Part shown: positions 45,789-55,166 of the stretch, in pieces
Layout: each line of letters starts with the position of its first letter
Numbering within the stretch: the first letter of the stretch is position 1
NCBI RefSeq assembly: GCF_000970085.1
Contig: NZ_CP009506.1
Span: forward strand, 2,790,001-2,854,000
Length of the DNA: 64,000 nt
Reading direction: 5' to 3'
From: Methanosarcina siciliae T4/M
GTDB lineage: Archaea > Halobacteriota > Methanosarcinia > Methanosarcinales > Methanosarcinaceae
The notes under the pieces: generated by a model
What the model was told of the DNA's origin: nothing
Databases searched by the model: none
Seen by the model: the letters and a program-made list of their open reading frames with translations, nothing else
Made by a program: the position numbers and the translations under genes

Positions 45789-47006
45789 ATGTCAGAGAGC
45801 GAGCAGTACTCCAGAAACACACTTATGGATTTCATCGATTATCGCCCCCTCGATATCGAAATCTGTGATGTGACCCTGCGCGATGGGGAACAGACCCCCG
45901 GTGTTGTGTTCACGAAAGAACAGAAGCTGGCAGTAGCCAGCGAACTTGATTCCATGGGTGTTGAGGTTATAGAAGCCGGCTTTCCGGTAGTTTCCGCATG
46001 CGAAAAAGAAATCGTAAAGGAAATAGCAAACCAGGGCTATGATTCCAGAATCTGCTGTCTCTCAAGAGCAGTAAAGGGAGATGTTGATGCTGCCCTTGAT
46101 TGTGACGTTGATATCGTCAGTATTTTCATTGCAATGTCCGATATGCACCTCAAATACAAATACCACAGGACTCTTGAGGACATGCTGGGCTGCGCTAAGG
46201 AAGCTATTGAATATGCAACCGACCACGGTTTAAATGTACGTTTTGCAGCCGAGGATGCAAGCCGCACTCCGATTGACCGCCTCAAGCAGGCTTTCAAGGA
46301 AGTTGAGAGCGAGTATAAAGTACAGTACGTAAGCCTGGCAGATACAATCGGTATCCTGAACCCGACCACAACCCATTACCTCGTGAGCGAGATCTTCAAG
46401 TCCGTAAACACTTCCATCTGTATCCACTGCCATGACGACCTCGGGATGGCTACAGCCAACACCCTTGCAGCCGCCGAAGCCGGGGCAAAGCAGCTCCATA
46501 CGACAGTTAACGGAATTGGAGAAAGGGCAGGAAATGCTTCCCTTGAAGAAGTGCTGGTTGCCCTAAGGGTACAGTACGGAATCGAGCGTTATGATACAAA
46601 AAAGCTGACTGCGCTCTCCAAAATGATTTCGGAATACTCAAACATCACTCCTTCGGTAAACAAAGCCGTTGTGGGCCAGAACACCTTCACCCACGAATCC
46701 GGGATCCACGTAGCTGCAATTCTGGAAGAACCGCGCACTTATGAACTCTTCCTCCCCGAGATGGTCGGTGGAAAGCGCAACCTCGTTGTAGGAAAGCACA
46801 CCGGGACAAAAGCCCTGAAAGGAATCATCAACAGCATTGGTCTCTGCCTTGAACGGGAAGAACTCTGCGCCCTGATCGAAAAAGTCAAGGTCTGCACCGA
46901 AGAAAAGCACAAAAGCATCTCTAGGGACCAGCTTGAAAGGCTGATTACTCAGGTCAGGCAGGAGCAGAAACCTTCCGGCAGCGAAAAAGAAAAGTTTTCT
47001 ATCTGA
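45789..47006 (+). CDS. aksA: 2-isopropylmalate/homocitrate synthase family enzyme, probably AksA
   Basis: A 405-residue Claisen-type acyltransferase. It has the metal/substrate motif DVTLRDGEQTPGVVF, HCHDDLGMATANTLAAAEAG (metal His pair) and VNGIGERAGNASLEEVLVAL. The length, lacking the long C-terminal regulatory domain of LeuA, fits homocitrate synthase-type enzymes. In methanogens AksA condenses 2-oxoglutarate and acetyl-CoA and elongates the chain for 7-mercaptoheptanoyl threonine phosphate (coenzyme B). NifV-type homocitrate synthase or a LeuA/CimA role cannot be excluded from sequence alone. Single gene. Confidence 0.85.
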   Translation: MSESEQYSRNTLMDFIDYRPLDIEICDVTLRDGEQTPGVVFTKEQKLAVASELDSMGVEVIEAGFPVVSACEKEIVKEIANQGYDSRICCLSRAVKGDVDAALDCDVDIVSIFIAMSDMHLKYKYHRTLEDMLGCAKEAIEYATDHGLNVRFAAEDASRTPIDRLKQAFKEVESEYKVQYVSLADTIGILNPTTTHYLVSEIFKSVNTSICIHCHDDLGMATANTLAAAEAGAKQLHTTVNGIGERAGNASLEEVLVALRVQYGIERYDTKKLTALSKMISEYSNITPSVNKAVVGQNTFTHESGIHVAAILEEPRTYELFLPEMVGGKRNLVVGKHTGTKALKGIINSIGLCLEREELCALIEKVKVCTEEKHKSISRDQLERLITQVRQEQKPSGSEKEKFSI

Positions 47007-47077
47007 AATGAATAAGAAATGAGAATGTTTCCAATAATCAATTCTAACTTTCTTATTTCAAATTCTGATTTTACTTT

Positions 47078-47162
47078 CTTATTGATTCTACTTCCTTATT
47101 GATTCTACTTCCTTATTGATTCTACTTCCTTATTGATTCTACTTCCTTATTGATTCTACTTC
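47078..47162. repeat. 17-bp tandem repeat, 5 units
   Basis: Five perfect units of CTTATTGATTCTACTTC (47078, 47095, 47112, 47129, 47146), starting about 70 bases after the aksA-like gene. Confidence 0.93.
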
Positions 47163-47348
47163 CTTATTTTAACTTTTATGTCTATTTTTTATTCCAACTT
47201 TAGTTACATTGGCGTTTTTTACTGAAGTTTAATTTTTTTGTTATGTTGTTAATGTTTTCAAGCAGGAAAATTAAGGACGGTATCTTGGGATTATGACTTT
47301 TAAACTCTCGCATGTACTACGTTATTCCTATCTGTAGCCGTTCATGTC

Positions 47349-47366
47349 CCGCTCGCTTGCGAGCGG
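47349..47366. other. GC-rich perfect hairpin
   Basis: CCGCTCGCTTGCGAGCGG folds into a 7-bp stem with a CTTG tetraloop in a very AT-rich setting. It might be a terminator part, a small RNA stem, or an insertion-element end. The following sequence TCTTTCC is only weakly T-rich. Confidence 0.45.
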
Positions 47367-47913
47367 TCTTTCCGTAATAATAAAGAAAAAGCTGGTGAAA
47401 AATTATTGAAAGAACCATGAGTCAAACAAATAAGAGATTTTCAAATGCAATAAACCAAATTCCTCTGTCTGCAAAACTGTTCTCTTATTTTTTTCATCAG
47501 TCCAGTTTTCTTTCTTCCTGTCGTGACAGTACTTTTAATATTAATTTCAATAGTACCTTCATTACTTTTCCCCCCTTATTCGAAGAATTTCATGGCCGTT
47601 CTTGGGAAGGGACGCCAGACACGCTGGTGGAAGCACCTATATTCACCACAATTTAATAAATGGTTTCCGGGGTAAGGAAAAGCATCATTTTCAGACTATG
47701 GTATATTTCTAAGTATAACTCATAACCCTTAACTGCAACCGGTTAAAGCTTGCTTTTTTCCTACCTGGTGACCAATTTCATACCCTTGCAGCCCGGGAAT
47801 GGAAAACCAAAGAAATATACCCAGGAAGCAGGGGTATGCAAGATGATTAGCAGTATATCCTGACTTTGACAGTGACCTAAAAATAAGTGCTCTCTTTTGT
47901 GTAATTCGGTCAA

Positions 47914-48502
47914 ATGAACATCACAAAACAGAGAGCCTTCCCTACAATTCCTAACAAGGATATATGTCTTCCTATTGGAGCAACACTGGCTGTTCAATAC
48001 TTTTTTGAAAAGCTCAATTTTTCCGCCATTTTTGGTAAGTATAAAAGTAAAGGTCATGACATCAATAGTTTATTGCTCGGATTGTTGAGCTATAAGCTCA
48101 CTGAGAATTTCAGTATCAAGGAAGCAAGTAACTGGACGAATCAAGACAAAGCTATTGGTATCACAGTGAACAAAGGAAATGTTCTTGACTTACAACACTT
48201 TCCTGATACATATAACCAGGTGAAGAGTAAACTTAAAAAAGGTTCTCTTATTGTTTTTGATAAAGGAGCTAATGCCAAAGACAATATTGAGCTTATAGAA
48301 GGAGATGAGCTGAGGTATTCATATCGTTGATGAGATATGAGTTTGAGGAAGTAAAACATAGATCCACAAAATTCATCAAAAAAAGCCTGTCGAATTTGAC
48401 ACTTACAGTCAATTTCTTGAAAAATGGGGTCAAAAAGTATATTTTCGCTAATTTTGACAAGATCAATAGCCTGATTGTAGCAAGAATGGGTGAAATTTGG
48501 TA
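47914..48502 (+). pseudogene. Decayed transposase, IS4/IS1634-like
   Basis: A 138-residue frame begins MNITKQRAFPTIPNKDICLP then LLLGLLSYKLTENFSIKEAS, like the N-terminus of IS1634-type transposases, but jumps to GSLIVFDKGANAKDNIELIE (the region with the second catalytic Asp) far too early, so the middle is deleted. After the TGA at 48328, another frame carries EEVKHRSTKFIKKSLSNLTL ... KKYIFANFDKINSLIVARMG, a likely further piece. Terminal inverted repeats were not found by eye. Non-functional. Confidence 0.75.
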
Positions 48503-48666
48503 GAATTTATAATAACATTTTTTATATTGATATTATATATCAAACTCATTTGGCTTAAAATCAAGGAGATTATTCTCTGAGAATTAGTGGATACTATCGA
48601 AATTGTAGATACAATTTAATATTTTATACAGATTTCTATGTTAGTTATGAATTTTCATTTCTTCAA

Positions 48667-49143
48667 ATGAGAGTGCATCTCAGAAAGGCGTTTTTTGTAA
48701 CTTTGCACTGTTTTAGTTCTCGAAATTTGTCAAATTTAGGTTACATGGTTACGGTTTCTCATGTATTTCGGCGTGGGGAAGGAGACCATTTAACAGTTGA
48801 CGGAAGGAAACTCACTGCGACGAGCATTCTGAAAGCCTTTGATTTAGCCCTGATAGAGCTTCCTCCCGTCTGTACTTTTAAAATCACCGAGCTTGGAAGT
48901 GCAGCTGAACTGGAGCAGACTGTACTTGTTAATGATATCCATGCTATTAAATGCAGGGTGGTTAATGCCGGAGCTTCATTGCTTTTTCTGGGCTTCCAGT
49001 GCTATAATATGCCGGAGCCGGGAGACAGTGTTCCTCCGATCCTGCAGGCTGGAAAGGTAATAGGGATAATGTACTCGGTAACACTGGACACCTGCATGGG
49101 AATTGCAATTTCTTCCAGTATTATACGCAGCCTGGAAGTATAA
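48667..49143 (+). CDS. Trypsin-like serine peptidase domain, N-terminus lost or uncertain
   Basis: A 158-residue frame whose readable domain begins near residue 25: GYMVTVSHVFRRGEGDHLTV (possible catalytic His), AFDLALIELPP (Asp) and EPGDSVPPILQAGKVIGIMY (Ser in GDS), ending in GIAISSSIIRSLEV. The order and spacing match chymotrypsin-fold peptidases, but the motif is GDSVPP rather than GDSGGP and the first beta strands are missing, so activity is doubtful. The first 24 residues look unrelated. It may be a truncated relic. No clear ribosome site. Confidence 0.5.
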   Translation: MRVHLRKAFFVTLHCFSSRNLSNLGYMVTVSHVFRRGEGDHLTVDGRKLTATSILKAFDLALIELPPVCTFKITELGSAAELEQTVLVNDIHAIKCRVVNAGASLLFLGFQCYNMPEPGDSVPPILQAGKVIGIMYSVTLDTCMGIAISSSIIRSLEV

Positions 49144-49419
49144 CGAAGTGAAGGATAAAGATGAAGGATGAAAGATGAAACAGGGATTAAAGAAACAAGT
49201 TTTTTAAAACAAGTCTGATCTGTAAAAGTTATTTGTCGGAAAATCAAAAAAGAAGGCTTGATTTAAGCCTTCCTTTTCTCTCCTCTCCTTAATTATAATA
49301 CATAACCAGTGGATGCCAACTTTTTTGAGGAAAAATTTGGCCCTCAAAACCTTGAGTTTTGAGCTGATGTCACTTCTTTTTCTTGCTTTGCGTTTCTGGA
49401 TGATTACTCTGAAATGCAG

Positions 49420-49815
49420 TTATTGGCTCTGGAATTTGCCTCTGAATTCCATGAGAACATCGGCAGTATTATTGTATTCCCTATCTGGAAACTTATCAAG
49501 AGCTCTAATAACTTCGCTACGGGCATTGTGCTTTTTAGCATGTTCGATAAGTTGACTCTTCGTCGAAGGATATTTCAGCTCCTTGAGGGCTTCTACAGCC
49601 CTTTGAATGCCTTCGAATTGCTTAAGGACATCAGCAGCGTTGTTGTATTCCCTATCTGGAATGCCCTCAATAGCCTGGATTACTTCGCTGCGTGCATTCA
49701 TACTTTTAGCTTTCTCGATCAGTTGATTCTTTGTTACAGGATATCTTATCTCCCGGAAAGCCTGTACAGCTTCCTGCATCGAACTCTGAACTTCAGCAGC
49801 AGAACTTGCTTGCAT
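49420..49815 (-). CDS. DUF2795 two-repeat protein
   Basis: A 131-residue protein made of two DUF2795 units: about residues 22-64 (REIRYPVTKNQLIEKAKSMN, then IPDREYNNAADVLKQF) and about 77-127 (KELKYPSTKSQLIEHAKKHN, then FPDREYNNTADVLMEF). The units are about 60% identical by eye, a clear internal duplication. DUF2795 has a small helical fold and no firm function, though it is common in stress-related contexts. The ATG at 49815 follows GGGGGAT. Confidence 0.87.
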   Translation of the reverse strand: MQASSAAEVQSSMQEAVQAFREIRYPVTKNQLIEKAKSMNARSEVIQAIEGIPDREYNNAADVLKQFEGIQRAVEALKELKYPSTKSQLIEHAKKHNARSEVIRALDKFPDREYNNTADVLMEFRGKFQSQ

Positions 49816-50237
49816 TTATTTTATCCCCCATGTTTTGGTTCTATTTGCTGTAGAATTCTTTCTAACATCAAGTGTTGCCTTATTTCTGTCCAGAAGAACC
49901 TTAAGAACTCCCACGATCTCTAGTATATAAACTCCTCTCCGGTTTGAACTTCTACTGAGGAGTCCATCTCCCGGATTCAGATATCAGTTGCCTTTCCCAA
50001 TTAAGTTGTCACCCACCATATGGTATTATATGATTATTATTATAAAAATAAATTCAACTCAAATATTTATTAGAAGCCGAATATTGGTCATATTATTCCC
50101 ACATTCTGAGAAAAACGGAGTTCTGAGATCATATGATTTACCAGGCAATTTATAATATATTCTGGCTGTATCGTGCCCTTTGTATCGTGCCCTTATATTT
50201 CATCATGAGAACTGATGCTGGAATGCTTCAATCCCTG
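49816..50237. other. Intergenic region upstream of the DUF2795 gene
   Basis: AT-rich around 50010-50080. TATATAAAC near 49923 and ATATGATTATTATTATAAA near 50028 are promoter-like. No gene recognised. Confidence 0.35.
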
Positions 50238-50954
50238 TTATGGCTTGTAGTTTGCAGTCCCCTCATCGATCGCATCATACACATTTTGCAGGTCGTCTTG
50301 AGTGATTCTTGCAGTGCCTTTAAAGGGTCTAAGTATAAGGTCCTCATCCAGAACCTTGACTCGATAACTCCATCCCGACGGCAGCTTGAGCTTAGTGTCG
50401 AGTGTATTGAGGTCCTCATATGTCAGGTTTTTGTCCACGAAATCAGTGTAGGATTTCATGACCCAGGGTGTACCGTCGGGGTCATCCAGAATAAAGACGG
50501 GCTTGCCTTTCTCAAAGAATATCTCCGATTTACGATCAACCTTCGTCGGCATGTAAGGCTCCTTGCCAAAAGCGGCACCTTCCTGCACGGTACCCATCCA
50601 CCGTGCCTTCAAGCCGTCGAAGTCGCGCACTGTCGGTGCTACAGGTATGTCCCCCGCATCAAGCACAAAGTAGCGGGGAGGATTTAAAGCCACTCCCGGA
50701 ACATTATACAGCTCCTTCACCGCCTCGGTTGAGAAGTTAGCCATAATTGAATCAGGACAGGTGTCTCTGGGATCCTCCTCGTTGTTCAGGCCCATTGTGT
50801 TGTAGAAGCCCGACCCGGCGTCGCCGCACATCAGAAATACCTCACAATAGCGCAGACCACGCAGATTGTCAAAGTGCATGATCTCAGCCTCCTCACCGTC
50901 TTTTATAACAAGGTCACAGCCGGACTCATTCTCTTCTTTTACAGTCAATCTCAT
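50238..50954 (-). CDS. Unknown paralogous family, cytoplasmic member 1
   Basis: A 238-residue protein without signal peptide. I do not recognise a named family. Blocks shared with the products at 51230-52171 and 54207-54923 are: HFDNLRGLRYCEVFLMCGDA then GSGFYNTMGLN, a central ALNPPRYFVLDAGDIPVAPT, RDFDGLKARWMG, KPVFILDDPDGTPWVMKSYT and KLPSGWSYRVKVLDEDLILR. It ends with NYKP, as the others end NYQP. The start ATG follows AGGGGGTAAAATAG, nearly the same leader as the paralogues. Its 5' neighbour is a DUF1214 stub. Confidence 0.85.
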   Translation of the reverse strand: MRLTVKEENESGCDLVIKDGEEAEIMHFDNLRGLRYCEVFLMCGDAGSGFYNTMGLNNEEDPRDTCPDSIMANFSTEAVKELYNVPGVALNPPRYFVLDAGDIPVAPTVRDFDGLKARWMGTVQEGAAFGKEPYMPTKVDRKSEIFFEKGKPVFILDDPDGTPWVMKSYTDFVDKNLTYEDLNTLDTKLKLPSGWSYRVKVLDEDLILRPFKGTARITQDDLQNVYDAIDEGTANYKP

Positions 50955-51017
50955 CTATTTTACCCCCTAATTTCTAGCTTTATTTTTTCATAAATCATAT
51001 CGGTTTTGCCCATTTCA

Positions 51018-51130
51018 GCCTACCTTTAGAATCGGCGGCAATTCCCTTTCCGCATTGATCACTTTGGGGTGTGGGATATACATACGAGAACTGAGAACCC
51101 CCTCTCCACTGCCAGCTGGCACCCAGTTTG
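51018..51130 (-). pseudogene. C-terminal stub of a DUF1214 protein gene
   Basis: The minus strand reads SNWVPAGSGEGVLSSRMYIP then HPKVINAERELPPILKVG and a stop at 51018. It matches the C-terminus of the DUF1254/DUF1214 protein at 55167-57326 (SNWLPTGNGAWFTIMRMYIP and HPEVVNAEWKCPPIVRVD). Only the last 36 or so codons remain. It stands just upstream of the cytoplasmic paralogue at 50954, exactly as the full gene stands upstream of the paralogue at 54923, so the gene pair was duplicated and the left DUF1254 copy then deleted. Confidence 0.92.
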
Positions 51131-51229
51131 ACCGGGGCAGCAATTCAGGTACTATTGCCACCCCCCGCGTCAAAAGCACACCGCTATTATGCAGTCGATC
51201 GTCTCACTGGTAGCAGGACTAAACCCCGA

Positions 51230-52171
51230 TTATGGCTGGTAATTACAAGTCTTCTCATCGTTTCTTTCCAAACACGCGCTATATGTGTTTTGCAGGCTGT
51301 CTTGAGTGACCTGCCAATCAGTACCGTTAGTACCGATACCATTCATTTCAAGATCCTCAGGCAGAACCTCAACTCTATAGCTCCACCCTGGAGGCAACTC
51401 GAGCCTCGTGTCGAGTGTCTGGAGATCTTCATACGTCAGGTTCTTGTCTATGATCTGGCAGTAGGACTGCATGACATAGGTTGTACCGTTGGGATCATCC
51501 AGAATGAAGACGGGTTTGTCTTTATCAAAATGCCATGTTCTATTGCACTGAACAGGCATCGCCATGTAAACGTTTTCAGCCTCACTAAGGTTGGCGCCTT
51601 TCGGAACTACAATGTCAGCTCCCCACCGTGTTTCCAAACCGTCTAAATTACGCACCCTGGTTGCTATTAATACATCCATTGCGTCCATCGTCCAGTTACG
51701 GGGCCCGTTCATGTACACCATCGGTGAGTTATACTGCTCCTCCACATCTGCCTCTGAGAAGTTTGTAAAGAGGTCTGCAGGGAGCGAGTCCCTGGGATTC
51801 TCCCTGATATTCAGGCCGATCGTGTTGAAGATGCCAGTCCCGACATCGGGGCAACTCAAAAGTATTTCAGCATAGTGATAATCACGCAAATCATCGAAGT
51901 GAACTTGTTCAGTGTTATTTTTATCATCCAGGACATCAGGACATTTGCAGTCCGGACAGCTTTCCTGGGAAGAAGAGACCGATTTACTCTGTACGGCACT
52001 AGAGCTCGGCTCGCCTACTGCCTGAGAAGTGGTGGCATTCGTCTCATCCTCTTCCGGGGTGGATGCGCAGCCCGCAAATAGCGAAACTGCGATTATCAAG
52101 CCAACGACGAAGAGGAATCTCCAGATCTTTGGAGTAGCATTACCTCTAACCAGATTCCCAATTGATCTCAT
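51230..52171 (-). CDS. Unknown paralogous family, lipoprotein member
   Basis: A 313-residue member of the same unknown family as 50238-50954 and 54207-54923, but with an N-terminal export signal and lipobox (FVVGLIIAVSLFAGCASTPE) and an acidic Ser/Thr linker. The domain shows HFDDLRDYHYAEILLSCPDV, TGIFNTIGLN, RNLDGLETRWGAD, KPVFILDDPNGTTYVMQSYC and LPPGWSYRVEVLPEDLEMNG. It would be anchored on the outer face of the cell membrane. The leader GAAATTGGGGGTTGAAATGA is close to that of the two cytoplasmic members, so the signal peptide was fused into a copied gene. ATG at 52171. Confidence 0.88.
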   Translation of the reverse strand: MRSIGNLVRGNATPKIWRFLFVVGLIIAVSLFAGCASTPEEDETNATTSQAVGEPSSSAVQSKSVSSSQESCPDCKCPDVLDDKNNTEQVHFDDLRDYHYAEILLSCPDVGTGIFNTIGLNIRENPRDSLPADLFTNFSEADVEEQYNSPMVYMNGPRNWTMDAMDVLIATRVRNLDGLETRWGADIVVPKGANLSEAENVYMAMPVQCNRTWHFDKDKPVFILDDPNGTTYVMQSYCQIIDKNLTYEDLQTLDTRLELPPGWSYRVEVLPEDLEMNGIGTNGTDWQVTQDSLQNTYSACLERNDEKTCNYQP

Positions 52172-52377
52172 TTCATTTCAACCCCCAATTTCTATCGTGT
52201 ATTGTATTAATATACCAGGTTAAATATGCGATTTATTAAACTCAATTTCAAGCCAAAATCAAGAAAATAGCTACCTTTTATCAATAAAGGTAGCTATTTT
52301 GCAGTAGAATTTTTTGTATCACATTTCTTCAGATGTTTCGTTTTTGATACAAAAAATATAGTGAATTCGACATCATT

Positions 52378-53970
52378 TCATGTTGACCCCGAAGTTGTGT
52401 TATTCGGTAAGACCTGGAATGCCATGAGATGACCGTCGGTTCGCAATTCATATATAAGTCCTCCATACCCTGGCCATACCTCCATACCCGGTACCATAGG
52501 GCCATAGAAATCAGAGGCTGCCAGTAACTTGCCTGTTGCAGCATCTCGCCACTGAACCTGTTCTTTATAGTTAGCGCCCACCGGTCCGATATCCCATTTA
52601 ACCGGATTCGTTTCATCCGATGTAATGTTCGTCCCTACAAGGACACGCTTGTCAGGCGGACCTATGAGTATCATCCAGCTTAATGTCTTTTGGTCGGCAC
52701 TCCAGGCAAGCGACATGTTACCGGTTTTCTGATCGAGATCGATACCAACAACTTTTCCTGCACCTGGATCCATTGCATATATCTGACTATTGGCCATATC
52801 AAATGAAGGCATCGAGGGGATGTAGCTTGTCTGTCCAGGCTGCAATGGCATAGGGTCTATCCTTTTCACTATGCTCGCATTGGCCTGATTGATGGCTACA
52901 ACGCTCAGTGAGACATTTGTGGGCCCTCCTCCATTGGTCATAAGAATAACCCAGTCACCCATGATGCCAGCAGCTGATGCGGCTGTCTGACCTGGCAGAG
53001 GATATTCAACAGGTCCCCAGCTTGTGTCCAGAGTAAGATTCTTGCCATTCCACTCGTAACGGTACAGTTTGGTCTGACCTGCCAGGTAGGCATAGTCTTT
53101 GCCGTTGTAGTGAGAAGTGGTAATGCGGCCTCCAATCATCTGTTCAAGCTGCACCGTGTCAAGAACTGTCATTGTCTTGGGATCGACTACTACCGCAACC
53201 GAAGGAGGTGTCTCATTCAGGTTTGGACAATCTACGAGGGCAAAAAAACCTTGTATATCGCAACCAGGTGGCCGGGCTAAATTCTTCATGACCAGGGTAC
53301 CGTCAGACCAGCCGCTCAACCCGTTAAAGTAACTATCTCTTGGGGCGCTTGCTCCGGTTGGTAAGGACATAACTCCCTTGACCGCTCCCGTAGTGCCATC
53401 GATTTTATACAGTTCTGTATTTGTTATGACCAGGAGGTCCCCATCAAATGATTCGATAGAACCGGCTCCGCTCCATTCGCCGGTAGTATTTATGTTGATG
53501 AGCGTTGTACGCCAGAGCTCTTTGAGTGAACCCGGTTCGACACGGGAGACGTATGCACCCGAAGGCATTGGATTAGCACCAGATGCTCCTCCGTATACAT
53601 ACATCTCATTCATTCCACGGGTAGCGATCATGGACCCCGAATAATAGAGATCAGGAGATTGATATGCATACACGATATTAGGACCCTTAAGCGACCCGGT
53701 GAATTGCGCACAACCATAACATTTTGAACGATTAGTGTCATGGTGTTCATAGCTAAGGAGTGTCGGATACCATGGAGAATTATTTTCTTTAGCTGCGCAC
53801 TGTGCTTCCTGGAATGCAATTGTATAATTCCCGGGTAGTGGTCCACTACCTTCTATCTGATTCGAATAGAGCGTCTCATTACCAGTTGCATTGGATGTGG
53901 TAGTACAACCGACTATCGGCATATCCACTATACAGAGACAAAATAATAATACGAGAACCCCTTTGTTCAT
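52378..53970 (-). CDS. Beta-propeller (PQQ-like) lipoprotein
   Basis: A 530-residue exported lipoprotein: signal peptide and lipobox NKGVLVLLFCLCIVDMPIVGC in short, then repeated blade-like strands such as EMYVYGGASGANPMPSGAYV, SFDGDLLVITNTELYKIDGT, YAYLAGQTKLYRYEWNGKNL, QIYAMDPGAGKVVGIDLDQK and GLIYELRTDGHLMAFQV. Two Cys pairs (KCYGC, CDIQGF...DC) could form disulfides. No catalytic site seen. The frame opens at 53988, but the ATG at 53970 follows GGTGAAT and gives a clean signal. It lies between two members of the unknown paralogous family on the same strand. Confidence 0.82.
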   Translation of the reverse strand: MNKGVLVLLFCLCIVDMPIVGCTTTSNATGNETLYSNQIEGSGPLPGNYTIAFQEAQCAAKENNSPWYPTLLSYEHHDTNRSKCYGCAQFTGSLKGPNIVYAYQSPDLYYSGSMIATRGMNEMYVYGGASGANPMPSGAYVSRVEPGSLKELWRTTLININTTGEWSGAGSIESFDGDLLVITNTELYKIDGTTGAVKGVMSLPTGASAPRDSYFNGLSGWSDGTLVMKNLARPPGCDIQGFFALVDCPNLNETPPSVAVVVDPKTMTVLDTVQLEQMIGGRITTSHYNGKDYAYLAGQTKLYRYEWNGKNLTLDTSWGPVEYPLPGQTAASAAGIMGDWVILMTNGGGPTNVSLSVVAINQANASIVKRIDPMPLQPGQTSYIPSMPSFDMANSQIYAMDPGAGKVVGIDLDQKTGNMSLAWSADQKTLSWMILIGPPDKRVLVGTNITSDETNPVKWDIGPVGANYKEQVQWRDAATGKLLAASDFYGPMVPGMEVWPGYGGLIYELRTDGHLMAFQVLPNNTTSGST

Positions 53971-54206
53971 ATATTCACCACTATTCATTTATATATGGAG
54001 ATAGAGTTTTCTCGTTTTTTCTACTGTAGGACTTATGTGATTGAATCATTTTTTTGAAAATTATACTAAAAATAATATAGTATATATACTATAAAATATA
54101 TTCAATAAAAAATAAGTTAAAAAAAATAATATTTAAAGCCTTGTGAGTTGGTAGATGCAGAACTCTAAGGCCTGAATCTCACTGGCACAGGAGGGTAAAA
54201 TCCCGA

Positions 54207-54923
54207 TTAAGGCTGGTAGTTGCAAGTCCCTTCATCGAGAGCATCATACGTGTTTTGTAATTCGTCCTGAACAATTCGTGCAATTCCTTTAAAAGGTCGA
54301 AGTATAAGGTCCTCATCCAGAACCCTGGCCCTGTAACTCCATCCCGACGGCAGCTTGAGCCTCTCACCTAGCGTCTCGAGGTTCTCATACTTCAGGTTCT
54401 TGTCCACGAAGTCAGTGTAGGATTTCATGACCCAGGAAGTACCTTCGGGATCATCCAGAATGAAGACAGGCTTGTTTTTCTCAAAGAACCATGTTGATTT
54501 GCGCTCAATCGTCGCCGGGATGTAAGGCTGCCCTCCAGATATGGCGCCCGCTTGCAAGTTAGCCATCCACCGTGCCTTCAAGCCGCTAAAGTCGCGCACC
54601 TTCGTTCCTGTTGGTATATCTACTGAGTCCAACAAAAAGTAACGGGGAGGGTTTAAGGACACACCCGGAACATCATACTGTTTCTTTACCGCCTCGGTTG
54701 AGAAGTTAACCATAATAGAATCAGGACATGTGTCTTTAGGATTCTTCTCATTGTTCAGGTCGGTCGTGTTGTAAACGCCCGACCCTGCATCGCCACACAT
54801 AAGAAATATTTCACAATAATGCAAGTTACGTAGATTATCGAAGTGCATAAGCTCGGCTGACTCACCATCCTTCATAATGAGATCGCAGCCCGACTCACCC
54901 TCTTCTTTTATAGTTAATCTCAT
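54207..54923 (-). CDS. Unknown paralogous family, cytoplasmic member 2
   Basis: A 238-residue protein about three quarters identical, by eye, to the one at 50238-50954: same length, same MRLT start, ESGCDLIMKDGESAELMHFD, SLNPPRYFLLDSVDIPTGTK, KPVFILDDPEGTSWVMKSYT and LPSGWSYRARVLDEDLILRP. No signal peptide. Leader GAAATTGGGGGTAAAAT is shared with the other members. It lies about 240 bases downstream of the DUF1254/DUF1214 gene and is probably co-transcribed or co-regulated. Function unknown. Confidence 0.86.
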   Translation of the reverse strand: MRLTIKEEGESGCDLIMKDGESAELMHFDNLRNLHYCEIFLMCGDAGSGVYNTTDLNNEKNPKDTCPDSIMVNFSTEAVKKQYDVPGVSLNPPRYFLLDSVDIPTGTKVRDFSGLKARWMANLQAGAISGGQPYIPATIERKSTWFFEKNKPVFILDDPEGTSWVMKSYTDFVDKNLKYENLETLGERLKLPSGWSYRARVLDEDLILRPFKGIARIVQDELQNTYDALDEGTCNYQP

Positions 54924-55166
54924 TTTATTTTACCCCCAATTTCTAGTTTTATTTTTTGCCAAAATAATACTAATCAGAAAAAAGATGGGGGGATATTATA
55001 TAAATATTGCAATAATTATCCTTATGAATCCGATAAGTCCAAACGTATTGCAGTAGAAATATATAATTCAGCTACAAGTGTAAGCCTGATAAGCCAGCAG
55101 ATGAAAAGCCTCCGCTTCAGGGAGCGTAAGCAAATCAAATGCTGATCACATTTGTTTTTATTCGTT

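Larger units (their letters stand above)
47007..47913. other. Long intergenic region with tandem repeat and hairpin
   Basis: About 900 bases. It holds the 17-bp array (47078-47162), a GC hairpin (47349-47366), and a piece at 47600-47655 reading GTPDTLVEAPIFTTI in one frame, similar to 495-547. Open frames here do not look like genes. The right part probably includes the left end of the insertion sequence relic that follows. Confidence 0.45.
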
